Positions 6,755 to 13,135 of a stretch of 36,395 nucleotides of DNA are shown here, one piece after another (position 1 is the first letter of the stretch; each line of letters opens with the position of its first letter). Where the stretch lies: NCBI GenBank assembly GCA_030523555.1, contig JAUNIH010000011.1:1-36395 (forward strand). Direction: 5' to 3'. Position numbers and translations under genes: made by a program. A model generated the notes under the pieces. The model saw only the letters and a list, made by a program, of their open reading frames with translations, was not told the origin of the DNA and ran no database searches. This DNA comes from Erysipelotrichaceae bacterium. Its GTDB lineage: Bacteria > Bacillota_I > Bacilli_A > Erysipelotrichales > Erysipelotrichaceae.

Positions 6755-7570
6755 ATGAAAAAGTTTAAGAAGTGGTTCCGTAAGAATCTTAAATGGATGA
6801 TGCTGGGGCTGGTGATTATAGCCGTCATCTTTTCAATATACACTATAGAATTCCAGTATAAGGATCCGACCGTATATGACTACAGTGAAACCATAAACAA
6901 CTGCTGCACGATAAATTATGATGAAGAATCTCTTGAATATTCTTCTATGGAAGAACTTCTTGAGAATATTCCTGAAGATAGTGGCAGTAAATATATAATC
7001 ATCAATTACAATATACCTTTCTTTGACAATGAAGATAAGAAACTGAAAGAACCTTTTATTGAATTGAGTGAACTTGACGTTTTTAACAGAAGCGGGACAG
7101 CTTTTGGGTTATTAAACAGATCCCTGTTACCGGAAAATGAAAGAAGTGAAGATCTTTCAGTTATTAAGCCAAGCGGGTTTATGCAGGTCAATGTCAAAGA
7201 AAAATACAATGTCAGCTTTATGAATGAAGGTAAGGAATATTACTATCTTTATCAGCGCTGTCATCTTATTGCCTATTCTTTAGGGGGACCGGAAGTAGAT
7301 GAAAGGGATATCTTTACCGGAACATTTTCAACCAATATGAGTATGCAGACCTATGAAAAGGCAGTATCTTCTTTTCTTTACAGATATCCCAATGATAATG
7401 TCCTTTACAGGGTGACACCCGTCTACAAAAACAATAATCTTCTATGCAGCGGAGTGCTGATGGAAGGATATTCTAAAAATCATAATCTGAGTTTCTGCGT
7501 CTATATCTTCAATAATGAAGAAAACTTCAGACTTAATTATTCTAATGGAGCTTCATTCTATACAAAATAA
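6755..7570 (+). CDS. Membrane-anchored DNA/RNA non-specific endonuclease (EndA-like)
   Basis: A basic N-terminus (MKKFKKWFRKNLKW) and one hydrophobic helix (about residues 15-30) anchor the protein, leaving the nuclease domain outside the cell. The domain matches DNA-entry nuclease EndA: H170 in YLYQRCHLIAYSLGG is the general base, and N194 in FSTNMSMQTYE the metal-site Asn. The family DRGH is replaced by QRCH, keeping the essential His. VLYRVTPVYKNNNLLCSGVLMEGYS is also typical. Likely roles are nucleic-acid scavenging or DNA uptake. The ATG is only nine bases beyond the IS boundary and no ribosome site is visible. An in-frame GTG at 6728 lies inside the IS end. Confidence 0.85.
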   Translation: MKKFKKWFRKNLKWMMLGLVIIAVIFSIYTIEFQYKDPTVYDYSETINNCCTINYDEESLEYSSMEELLENIPEDSGSKYIIINYNIPFFDNEDKKLKEPFIELSELDVFNRSGTAFGLLNRSLLPENERSEDLSVIKPSGFMQVNVKEKYNVSFMNEGKEYYYLYQRCHLIAYSLGGPEVDERDIFTGTFSTNMSMQTYEKAVSSFLYRYPNDNVLYRVTPVYKNNNLLCSGVLMEGYSKNHNLSFCVYIFNNEENFRLNYSNGASFYTK

Positions 7571-7589
7571 AACTCAGCACTGCTGAGTT
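7564..7589 (-). terminator. Terminator of the Nudix gene, possibly two-way
   Basis: AACTCAGC (7571-7578) and GCTGAGTT (7582-7589) form a perfect 8-bp stem with a 3-nt loop. On the minus strand it is followed by TTTTATTTT, a good U tract, and the Nudix stop codon overlaps the stem. In the plus direction the nuclease gene ends just before it but no T run follows. Confidence 0.75.
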
Positions 7590-8142
7590 AAAGATTATTC
7601 ATAACCCATTGTTTAACGAGTTCAAAGCCGTCTAATGGTATACAGAATTCGGGATTTCGGGGATTGAGGTTTCTTTCTATATCTTTCATTTCAAACCATT
7701 TTACACTGTCAATTTCTTCTTTCTGAAGAACCAGACTATCTGCATCAGTATCTTTTAGATAGACATAGACAAAAGGTATTTCATCATCGTTGAAGGGTTT
7801 GTCTTTGAATGATGTATGGTTGATGATGTGATATGTTCCGATAAAAAGAAGATCTTCTTTCTGGGCTTTGATTCCCAGTTCTTCTTCAAGTTCTCTTAAG
7901 ACTGATTCAAGAGGTTCATCTCCCGCATGGATATGTCCGGCACTTGAAGTGTCATAACAGCCTGGAAAAGAATCCTTATCATATGATCTTTTCTGAAGCA
8001 GGAATTCATATTTATCTTTATTTTTACGGATAATCCAGATGTGGGCAGTACGGTGTCTTATGCCTTTTAAATGGGCGATACTTCTTTCGATAGTTTCGCC
8101 TGTTGGATTACCTTTTTCATCTGTAATGTCTAATATTTCCAT
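7588..8142 (-). CDS. Nudix hydrolase
   Basis: The 184-residue protein starting MEILDITDEKGNPTGE carries a Nudix box in GHIHAGDEPLESVLREL and EEELGI. The residue where the box normally has its first Glu is Asp here, a substitution I associate with the IPP-isomerase/YfcD-like subgroup (GHxxAGD). HRTAHIWIIR and FLLQKRS before the box are also typical of that group. Substrate cannot be read; a house-cleaning nucleotide or isoprenoid diphosphate are possibilities. The long open frame to 8481 runs over araD in antisense and is not used; ATG 8142 has a weak GCAGG upstream. Confidence 0.87.
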   Translation of the reverse strand: MEILDITDEKGNPTGETIERSIAHLKGIRHRTAHIWIIRKNKDKYEFLLQKRSYDKDSFPGCYDTSSAGHIHAGDEPLESVLRELEEELGIKAQKEDLLFIGTYHIINHTSFKDKPFNDDEIPFVYVYLKDTDADSLVLQKEEIDSVKWFEMKDIERNLNPRNPEFCIPLDGFELVKQWVMNNL

Positions 8143-8193
8143 ACCTGCAATATAGAATATGTTTATAATCAAGTCAAATGATAAAATAGAGAT

Positions 8194-8892
8194 ATGCTGG
8201 AAGAACTTAAAAAGAAAGTATATGAAGCCAATGAGATGCTGGTGGAATATGGATTGGTAACTTTTACCTGGGGTAATGTATCTGAGATTACACCTGATCG
8301 AAAATATATTGTAATAAAACCAAGCGGCGTTGATTATAAAACCATGAAACCGGAAGATATGGTGGTTACGGATATGGATGGAAATATCGTTGAAGGAGAT
8401 CTTAAACCAAGTTCTGATCTGCCTACTCATCTTGTGATATACCGTAACTTTAAAAATGCGGGTGGTGTTGTACATACTCATTCAACAATGGCTGTTGCCT
8501 ATGCTCAGGCAAGAAGGGATATCATTCCTCTGGGTACTACTCACGCAGATACCTTTTATGGAAATATTCCCTGTACACGTCTTATGACACCTGAAGAAAT
8601 CGGTGGACATTATGAAAAGGAAACGGGTAATGTCATCGTTGAAGAATTTGACAGAAGAGGAATTAATCCTGATGAGATACCTGGAGTTATAGTCGCAAAC
8701 CATGGTCCTTTTACCTGGGGTAAAGATGGAAAGGATGCGGTAGAACATTCAGTAATTCTTGAAGAAGTAGCGAAGATGAATTATTATGCGGAAACACTGA
8801 ACCAGAATATTGAACCGATGCAGAAGGAGCTTCTGGATAAACACTATCTCAGAAAACATGGGGCGAATGCCTATTACGGACAGAAAAAATGA
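8194..8892 (+). CDS. araD: L-ribulose-5-phosphate 4-epimerase family (class II aldolase)
   Basis: The 232 residues match AraD/UlaF/SgbE, which interconvert L-ribulose-5-P and D-xylulose-5-P using a divalent metal. Visible landmarks are TWGNVSEI and IKPSGVDY near the N-terminus, the metal-binding HTHS in GGVVHTHSTMAVAYAQ, GTTHADTFYGNIPCTR, and the third His in ANHGPFTWGK. No arabinose or ascorbate genes are next to it, so the pathway is open. It overlaps the deaminase gene by ATGA, suggesting coupled pentose and nucleoside catabolism. The start is preceded by GATAAAAT and only weak ribosome-site signal. Confidence 0.92.
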   Translation: MLEELKKKVYEANEMLVEYGLVTFTWGNVSEITPDRKYIVIKPSGVDYKTMKPEDMVVTDMDGNIVEGDLKPSSDLPTHLVIYRNFKNAGGVVHTHSTMAVAYAQARRDIIPLGTTHADTFYGNIPCTRLMTPEEIGGHYEKETGNVIVEEFDRRGINPDEIPGVIVANHGPFTWGKDGKDAVEHSVILEEVAKMNYYAETLNQNIEPMQKELLDKHYLRKHGANAYYGQKK

Positions 8893-9278
8893 GAAACTGG
8901 GATGAACTGTATGATGCCGCAAAGGCTGTACTTGCTTACCGTGAAATATCGGAATATTTAAGCTGTGGCGGTGTAGCAGCAGCAATCGAATCAGAAAGCG
9001 GAAAGATATATACCGGAATCTGTGTTGATACAGCATGTACACTAGGAATATGTGCTGAAAGAAATGCGATTTTCAATATGCTGACTAATGGTGAAAACAG
9101 AATAGTAAAAGTACTTGCCATATCTGAAAACGGAAAGGCATGTCCACCATGTGGAGCCTGCAGGGAACTGATGGTACAGCTGATGAAGGATGATTATCAG
9201 GATATTGAGATCATGCTGGATTATGAATCGGGCACTGTAAAGAAACTTAAGGAACTTACACCGGAATGGTGGATATAA
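8889..9278 (+). CDS. cdd: Cytidine deaminase family protein
   Basis: A 129-residue zinc deaminase with CAERNAIF (zinc ligand Cys and catalytic Glu) and CPPCGACREL (the other two zinc Cys). That is the cytidine/blasticidin-S deaminase layout. CAERNA, where classical Cdd has CAERTA, leaves room for a different nucleoside or base substrate. Length fits tetrameric Cdd. It overlaps araD by ATGA, and deamination plus ribose-phosphate handling would be a coherent nucleoside salvage pair. The gene ends before the RNA/DUF3800 locus with no clear terminator of its own. Confidence 0.87.
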   Translation: MRNWDELYDAAKAVLAYREISEYLSCGGVAAAIESESGKIYTGICVDTACTLGICAERNAIFNMLTNGENRIVKVLAISENGKACPPCGACRELMVQLMKDDYQDIEIMLDYESGTVKKLKELTPEWWI

Positions 9279-9320
9279 CTGATTCAAGAAGAATATCAGT
9301 AAATATAAATACTGGAAATA

Positions 9321-9329
9321 TGTTATAAT
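9321..9329 (+). promoter_or_regulatory. Extended -10 promoter for the structured RNA
   Basis: TGTTATAAT is a perfect TATAAT with the upstream TG of an extended -10. No good -35 lies 17 bp upstream, as is usual for extended -10 promoters. Initiation near 9336 would put the start about 20 nt before the structured segment that begins at 9357. Confidence 0.55.
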
Positions 9330-9336
9330 CTAATTG

Positions 9337-9423
9337 ACAAAAACAATATGTTTTATGAGGTGACAGTGGTCTTCAGACGGATGCGGACTGTACAGATTGA
9401 TGCAAGCTCTCACCCCTTTTTTT
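9337..9423 (+). ncRNA. Structured RNA upstream of DUF3800 gene (DUF3800-type RNA motif candidate)
   Basis: This is a GC-rich island in AT-rich DNA, with its own promoter and a terminal T run (9417-9423). An outer stem pairs GGTGA (9359-9363) with TCACC (9410-9414), extended by AG/CT across a C-C mismatch. Inside are ACAGT with ACTGT, and a GTCT-TC-AGAC hairpin (9369-9378). Conserved RNA motifs located just upstream of DUF3800 genes have been published as the DUF3800-I to -XI motifs. Position and size fit that class, but I cannot say which type, or prove membership by eye. The DUF3800 start codon lies 11 nt past the T run. Confidence 0.6.
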
Positions 9424-9433
9424 ATCCCTGTTT

Positions 9434-10013
9434 ATGAAATATTTGTATATAGATGAAAGTTTTGATAGTAGTATCTTTGTTGTTGGTGGCATACTGGTCA
9501 ATAATAAAGATACTATTTTTTTTATGTTACAGAAGTATCAGAAAAATATTGAATTCATATCCCTTATCTAGAAACGAAAAGACGAGAATATGCAGTGAAT
9601 TAAAGTCTTATATTATTGAAAACGGTTATCCTAATATAAAACGAAAGATACTGAATTGTATATATGAAGCGAAACTAGAAATTGTTGCTTCATTTTCTAA
9701 ATTAAATACAAAATTAAACGAGGATAAAAAACAGGAATTATATATAGAGTTATTTAATAAGATAGTTAACGGAATCGATGATGATGTAGAAATAATGTTT
9801 GACTCTTTCAGCAATAAGAATTATGAGGAAAAAATAATAAGAGAAATCTCTATAAATTCAAAAGTTAAAGATATTGATTGTGATTTTTCCTACAACAGCA
9901 AAGGATTGCAATTAGCGGATAATGTATGCGGAGTTATCCGTAAACATATTGAAGGCATAGATAAAAATAATTATTTTGAAACAATCAAAGATCACACAAA
10001 AATATATTTATAA
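9434..10013 (+). pseudogene. DUF3800 family protein, frameshifted near codon 30
   Basis: The first frame (ATG 9434) reads MKYLYIDESFDSSIFVVGG, the classic DUF3800 N-terminus, but stops after 45 codons. The rest of the family is in the +1 frame, with IMFDSF and a C-terminal GLQLADNVCGVIRKH. Deleting one T from the T8 run at about 9508-9515 joins them into a 192-residue protein. DUF3800 has an RNase-H-like fold, and the Asp of IDES, FDS and QLAD would be its acidic residues. The change may be a mutation, a phase-variable homopolymer, transcriptional slippage or a sequencing error. No ribosome site precedes the ATG. AT-rich codons set it apart from its neighbours. Confidence 0.75.
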
Positions 10014-10110
10014 ATTCAATTGAACTGATGATACGTTTATAGATTTTTCTGTCGTTTTCAAACCAGTAATTCAGATCATCCCATGCATCATCAGACCAGA
10101 TTTTCTTCAT
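9985..10110 (-). pseudogene. Truncated YoeB/Txe-family mRNA interferase toxin
   Basis: The first 32 residues align with YoeB: MKKIWSDDAWDDLNYWFEND then RKIYKRI, next to E. coli MKLIWSEESWDDYLYW. Homology stops at about 10015, two bases beyond the DUF3800 stop codon, and nine foreign codons lead to a stop. The catalytic Glu, Arg and C-terminal His of YoeB are all lost, so the toxin is dead. Its start overlaps the end of the antitoxin gene by about 20 nt, the normal TA layout. The missing C-terminal half is not found on the left side of the DUF3800 locus. Confidence 0.75.
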
Positions 10111-10357
10111 CCGGAAGTTCGTGCTCTACGCCCAGACCTTTTTCAAGCTGTTCGATAGATCTCAGAATCCTTTCTCTGTTTTCTTTCGAATAGAAAGGAT
10201 CTGCTGTAACTTCAAAAGGAATCCGCTGTTCACTGATAACTTTTGCCGCAAACATTGTAAAGGCTGAGGTCATAGTCAGACCCATTTTCTTACATGTTAG
10301 TTCCATTTTCTTTTTCATATCTCCATCCATTCTGAAGTTAACCATTACCTGTGACAT
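10091..10357 (-). CDS. RelB/DinJ-family antitoxin, now orphan
   Basis: The 88-residue protein starts MSQVMVNFRMDGDMKKKMEL, a ribbon-helix-helix DNA-binding N-terminus of the RelB/DinJ type. GLTMTSAFTMFAAKVISEQRIPFEV is the second conserved block, and an acidic tail (PDEENLV) would wrap the toxin. In intact modules this class pairs with RelE, YafQ or Txe/YoeB toxins. Here the partner is a truncated YoeB fragment, so the antitoxin is probably a remnant, or free to counter related toxins. AAGGAG lies 8 nt before the ATG, and the gene itself looks intact. Confidence 0.88.
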   Translation of the reverse strand: MSQVMVNFRMDGDMKKKMELTCKKMGLTMTSAFTMFAAKVISEQRIPFEVTADPFYSKENRERILRSIEQLEKGLGVEHELPDEENLV

Positions 10358-10389
10358 ACTCTGATCTCCTTATGCTTTAATTATAATAC

Positions 10390-10402
10390 ATTGTAAAACA
10401 AT
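10390..10402 (-). promoter_or_regulatory. Palindromic operator candidate for the antitoxin gene
   Basis: ATTGT-AAA-ACAAT is a perfect palindrome just upstream of TATAAT (minus strand, plus-strand ATTATA at 10380-10385). Antitoxins of this class repress their own promoters through such sites. Confidence 0.45.
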
Positions 10403-10490
10403 ATTCATCAAACGCTTTACAGGAATACGATAATGGTCCTTCATTACATTATTCGTAAAATATCCGGTTTTCCCTTAATATTTTATATAT

Positions 10491-10614
10491 TCAAGTATTA
10501 CTTGAGAAAAAATAATAAAGTTCAAGTATTATATGATTAATAGACATGCTTATATGTGCAAGAATAATAGTGTAACAGAGATGAATAAAATGATATTCAT
10601 CAGTAAATACTTGA
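10491..10614 (+). promoter_or_regulatory. TCAAGTA operator cluster upstream of the XRE-HD gene
   Basis: Four half-sites of TCAAGTA or its complement lie in 124 bp. Two form the palindrome TCAAGT-ATT-ACTTGA at 10491-10505; one is TTCAAGTATT at 10521-10530; the last is TACTTGA at 10608-10614, overlapping the AGGAGG ribosome site. TTGAGA (10503-10508) and TATTAT (10528-10533) could be the promoter. The layout suits autorepression by the gene's own XRE domain, with the last site also able to affect translation. Nothing else is evident between 10403 and 10490. Confidence 0.55.
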
Positions 10615-10626
10615 GGAGGTAACGCA

Positions 10627-11550
10627 ATGGATACACTTAAGATCGGAAATAGAATTCGTGAGGCTAGATTAAACTGCGGCATGAGCCAGCAGAATGTGGC
10701 GGATAAAATGGATGTTTCATACCAGTCGGTTTCATTATGGGAAAACGGTAATCTTCCGACATGTGATAAACTCATAAAACTGTCCGAGATTTTAGGTGTA
10801 TCTTTATCTTCTCTTGTTGAAGACAGAAATGAATCTTTGAACAAAACGGCAAAAATGTTTTTTAATCCTGATAATATGTTTACCTTTATCAAGGGAAAGG
10901 CAGAAGCATTAAATATGACAAATACCTTCAAGGCCCTACCTGTAGCGAGAAAAGCTCATGAACATCAGTTCCGTAAATCAACAACAAAATCTAATGATGA
11001 AAAAGTACCTTATATCTATCATCCGCTTTCACTTGCGTGCTGTCTTTTATCCATGGGAATTGTAGATGATGAGATCATTGCGGCAGCTGTACTTCATGAT
11101 GTGCTTGAAGATTGTGTAATGATTACTGAAGGTAAACATAAAGGGGAAATGGATTCAAGAAATTATGTCATTAAAAATAAATTCGAATACCGTGATTTAA
11201 TCGAAGAAGATTTAAAGGATGTGAATGAGAATGTGAGACATCTTGTATCTTTACTTACTCATGATAAGGAAGATGGTAAAAACCGTGATAAGGTAATGAA
11301 CGCATACTTTAAAGGTATTGCCAAGGAACCTAAGGCGGCTTTAATCAAATGTGCAGACCGTATCAATAATCTTGGTTCAACGTCATGGGGTTTATCAAGA
11401 GAAAGAATGTACCGTCAGATTGTCGAAACGGAAAAATACTTTCCACAGCTTCTTAAGGTTTTAAAGGGTGAACCAGAATACAATGATATCGCATGGCAGT
11501 TTACCTACCAGATGAAGACATTGCTGGATATATATAAACGATTAATGTAA
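10627..11550 (+). CDS. XRE helix-turn-helix protein fused to a RelA/SpoT-like HD hydrolase domain
   Basis: Residues 1-65 are an XRE/Cro-type DNA-binding domain (IREARLNCGMSQQNVADKM, SVSLWENG, ILGVSLSSLVE). Residues 95-305 resemble the HD hydrolase half of RelA/SpoT or MESH1: HEHQFRKS then YIYHPLSLACCLL, the HD pair in AAAVLHDVLED, and KCADRINNLGS. No synthetase or TGS domain is present. The protein could be a transcription factor whose second domain binds or hydrolyses (p)ppGpp or a related nucleotide; that is inference. AGGAGG precedes the ATG by 6 nt, and the gene stands alone between its operator cluster and a terminator. Confidence 0.85.
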   Translation: MDTLKIGNRIREARLNCGMSQQNVADKMDVSYQSVSLWENGNLPTCDKLIKLSEILGVSLSSLVEDRNESLNKTAKMFFNPDNMFTFIKGKAEALNMTNTFKALPVARKAHEHQFRKSTTKSNDEKVPYIYHPLSLACCLLSMGIVDDEIIAAAVLHDVLEDCVMITEGKHKGEMDSRNYVIKNKFEYRDLIEEDLKDVNENVRHLVSLLTHDKEDGKNRDKVMNAYFKGIAKEPKAALIKCADRINNLGSTSWGLSRERMYRQIVETEKYFPQLLKVLKGEPEYNDIAWQFTYQMKTLLDIYKRLM

Positions 11551-11551
11551 A

Positions 11552-11576
11552 AACAGCCCGTTAAGGGCTGTTTATT
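11552..11576. terminator. Two-way terminator between convergent genes
   Basis: AACAGCCC (11552-11559) and GGGCTGTT (11565-11572) form a perfect 8-bp stem. It is followed by TTATT on the plus strand and by TTTTTA on the minus strand. It ends both the XRE-HD gene and the M20 peptidase gene, whose stop is at 11575. Confidence 0.85.
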
Positions 11577-12717
11577 ATAAGAGCTGAAGCAGTATAAGAC
11601 TGAGCATTGTACGGGATTTAAGACTTGATATAAGAGTATGTTCATCCTTTGTGTGCATACCCAATGTATATGAACCTAAGGCATCTATTACAGGTATATC
11701 ACATTCACTAAAGATTGAGGCATCTCCTGATCCAAAGGCAGCTATTTCTTCAAGTTCAAGATTCATGAGCTTTCCGGCTTCTTTCACTTTTTCATAAAGA
11801 GCGATATTCTTTTCGTTTCTTTCCATCGGTTTATGAAGATCAAAGAAACTTATTTTAGAAGTCAGACCTTCAGCTTCAGGATCTATGCATTCTTCCATCT
11901 TTTTAAAGAATTCTTCAGCCTGTAAAGCTGTTTCTACGCGGCATGATATTTCCATTCTGGCGTAGTCGGAAACCTGATTGATAGGACCGCTGTTTTGAAT
12001 TTCTCCGATATTGATGTAGATGTTTCTTTCAGGATCGTGTGTTTTGTTGAGTTTCTGGATGATATTGCTTAAACCGATAACGGCATTTGCGCCCTTTGTG
12101 TATTCTGAAGAATGGGCAGCTTTGCCGTATACTTCAATAATGGCATTGGCACATGATCTTCTTGATGTGATGATACCGTTATTTCCTCTTGATGGTTCAT
12201 ATACCAGGGCATAATCCGCATCTGCAGCTTCTTTTACATATACAGGTCTTGAAGTTGGAGAACCGATCTCTTCATCGCAACCGTATATCAGGGTATATTC
12301 TCTGTCTTTGAGAAGATTGTTTCTAAAGGCTATAAGTAAAGAATAAAGCGATACTACAATACCACCCTTGCAGTCAGAAGAACCCAGACCATAGAGATAT
12401 TCATCTTTGATATATGAAGGATAGCTGATGACATCACCTTTTTTAAATACAGTATCCATATGGGCATTGAGAATTATCTTATGTCCTTTTCCTTTATTGA
12501 AACGGATAATCAGATTTTCTCCGTTATCAGTCTCTATCCTTTCAATATTGACAGGTATATCTTTGAAAAGGGATGCGATTGTATCAATAACCTTAATGAT
12601 ACCTTCTTTGTCTTTTGATCCGGAATCAATAGAACATAATTTAAGTAATGTTTCTATCTCTTCTTTATGATATTTATCTGTTTCTTTATCTATAAGTTCC
12701 AATAGTTCTTTTTCCAT
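11575..12717 (-). CDS. M20 family metallopeptidase (carboxypeptidase G2/ArgE/DapE type)
   Basis: A 380-residue two-zinc hydrolase that removes an acyl or amino acid group from small peptides or N-acyl amino acids. Metal ligands and base appear in order: His in LNAHMDTV, Asp in GLGSSDCKGG, Glu-Glu in YGCDEEIGS, acidic residue in VYEPSRG, and the last His in MHTKDEH. The dimerisation lid holds KAAHSSEYTKGANA. Overall it looks closest to carboxypeptidase G2-like enzymes; the true substrate cannot be read. GAGG lies upstream of the ATG, and TATAAT (12741-12736) marks a promoter 20 nt from the start. Confidence 0.9.
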   Translation of the reverse strand: MEKELLELIDKETDKYHKEEIETLLKLCSIDSGSKDKEGIIKVIDTIASLFKDIPVNIERIETDNGENLIIRFNKGKGHKIILNAHMDTVFKKGDVISYPSYIKDEYLYGLGSSDCKGGIVVSLYSLLIAFRNNLLKDREYTLIYGCDEEIGSPTSRPVYVKEAADADYALVYEPSRGNNGIITSRRSCANAIIEVYGKAAHSSEYTKGANAVIGLSNIIQKLNKTHDPERNIYINIGEIQNSGPINQVSDYARMEISCRVETALQAEEFFKKMEECIDPEAEGLTSKISFFDLHKPMERNEKNIALYEKVKEAGKLMNLELEEIAAFGSGDASIFSECDIPVIDALGSYTLGMHTKDEHTLISSLKSRTMLSLILLQLL

Positions 12718-12735
12718 ATGTAATTCCTCAAAAAA

Positions 12736-12741
12736 ATTATA
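12736..12741 (-). promoter_or_regulatory. -10 element for the M20 peptidase gene
   Basis: A perfect TATAAT on the minus strand lies 18 nt before the ATG at 12717, with GAGG between them as ribosome site. No strong -35 is seen. The remaining intergenic DNA to 12888 is AT-rich, with TACAAT and TATATA boxes that could promote the small gene at 12901. Confidence 0.5.
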
Positions 12742-12900
12742 AGTTTTTTTAGGGATAATAGGAAATTTTACGAATAATGTTATGAAGGATATTTATAGTT
12801 AATACAGTTTATACACAAAAGCGATACAATTTATATATAAAAGAACGATATAGATAAATATTACTGAGTTTCGTAAGAGAAATATAGCGGGGTGATACAG

Positions 12901-13056
12901 ATGAAAGATATAGAAGTAACAAACAGAGATGACATGTTATCTGAGACTAAAAGCCCTTCTTCTTTAAAAGAAGATGCTTTTAGTGCCCTGATGGGTTGCC
13001 TGGATTCTGAAGAAAATTATGAAGATATTCTGCTTAGAAAAGTAGATGAACTTTGA
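12901..13056 (+). CDS. 51-residue small acidic protein; frame continues after a CTT-TGA junction
   Basis: GGGGTGAT 6 nt before ATG 12901 is a strong ribosome site. The product starts MKDIEVTNRDDMLSE and ends ENYEDILLRKVDEL at CTT TGA. A +1 shift there, at the same CTT-TGA pair used by prfB, adds ENCLSGLTSKEFADNYPN and gives 69 residues ending just before the terminator. No prfB-like internal Shine-Dalgarno is visible, so mutation or a coupled second small ORF remain possible. The coding DNA also contains a long inverted repeat (12946-12984). I do not recognise the family. Confidence 0.55.
   Translation: MKDIEVTNRDDMLSETKSPSSLKEDAFSALMGCLDSEENYEDILLRKVDEL
12946..12984 (+). repeat. Long inverted repeat inside the small gene
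   Basis: ACTAAAAGC (12946-12954) pairs with GCTTTTAGT (12976-12984), and inside it TCTTCTTT (12958-12965) pairs with AAAGAAGA (12967-12974), with only a 3:1 internal mismatch. That makes about 17 bp of stem in an mRNA of roughly 200 nt. It encodes TKSPSSLKEDAFS, so the structure is carried by real codons. Confidence 0.7.
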
Positions 13057-13111
13057 GAATTGTTTGTCAGGACTAACATCAAAAGAATTTGCAGATAATT
13101 ATCCGAATTAA
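13046..13111 (+). other. Overlapping +1-frame ORF, 21 codons
   Basis: It could be the frameshifted C-terminus of the small gene at 12901 (from the codon GAG at 13055). It could also be a separate coupled peptide from ATG 13046, starting MNFENCLSGLTSKEF. It fills exactly the space between the first stop and the terminator, which is why I do not treat it as chance alone. Confidence 0.35.
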
Positions 13112-13112
13112 C

Positions 13113-13135
13113 AAAAGGGAATCTGATTCCCTTTT
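13113..13135. terminator. Two-way terminator between the small gene and the YnbB-like gene
   Basis: AAAAGGGAAT and ATTCCCTTTT form a perfect 10-bp stem with a CTG loop. The A/T ends supply a U tract in both directions. The stop of the minus-strand gene overlaps its edge. Confidence 0.8.

Noticed and set aside
8143-8481. N-terminal extension of the Nudix ORF
   Set aside because: It is antisense to the araD start and gives Ile/Phe/His-rich nonsense; the Nudix family sequence begins at 8142.
9279-9340. Missing C-terminal half of the YoeB-like toxin on the far side of the RNA-DUF3800 locus
   Set aside because: Minus-strand translations of this stretch contain no WSRR or RLVY motif or other YoeB sequence.
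9337-9423. SRP 4.5S RNA, 6S RNA or a metabolite riboswitch
   Set aside because: The SRP core GGTCCGGAAGGAAGCAGCC is absent, the RNA is too short for 6S, and I see no match to THF, ZTP, c-di-GMP, fluoride or T-box consensus elements. Context favours a DUF3800-associated motif.
9453-10013. A separate 186-residue membrane protein starting at 9453
   Set aside because: Its hydrophobic first 25 residues are the out-of-frame reading of the DUF3800 N-terminus; true family sequence lies in the other frame up to the T8 run.
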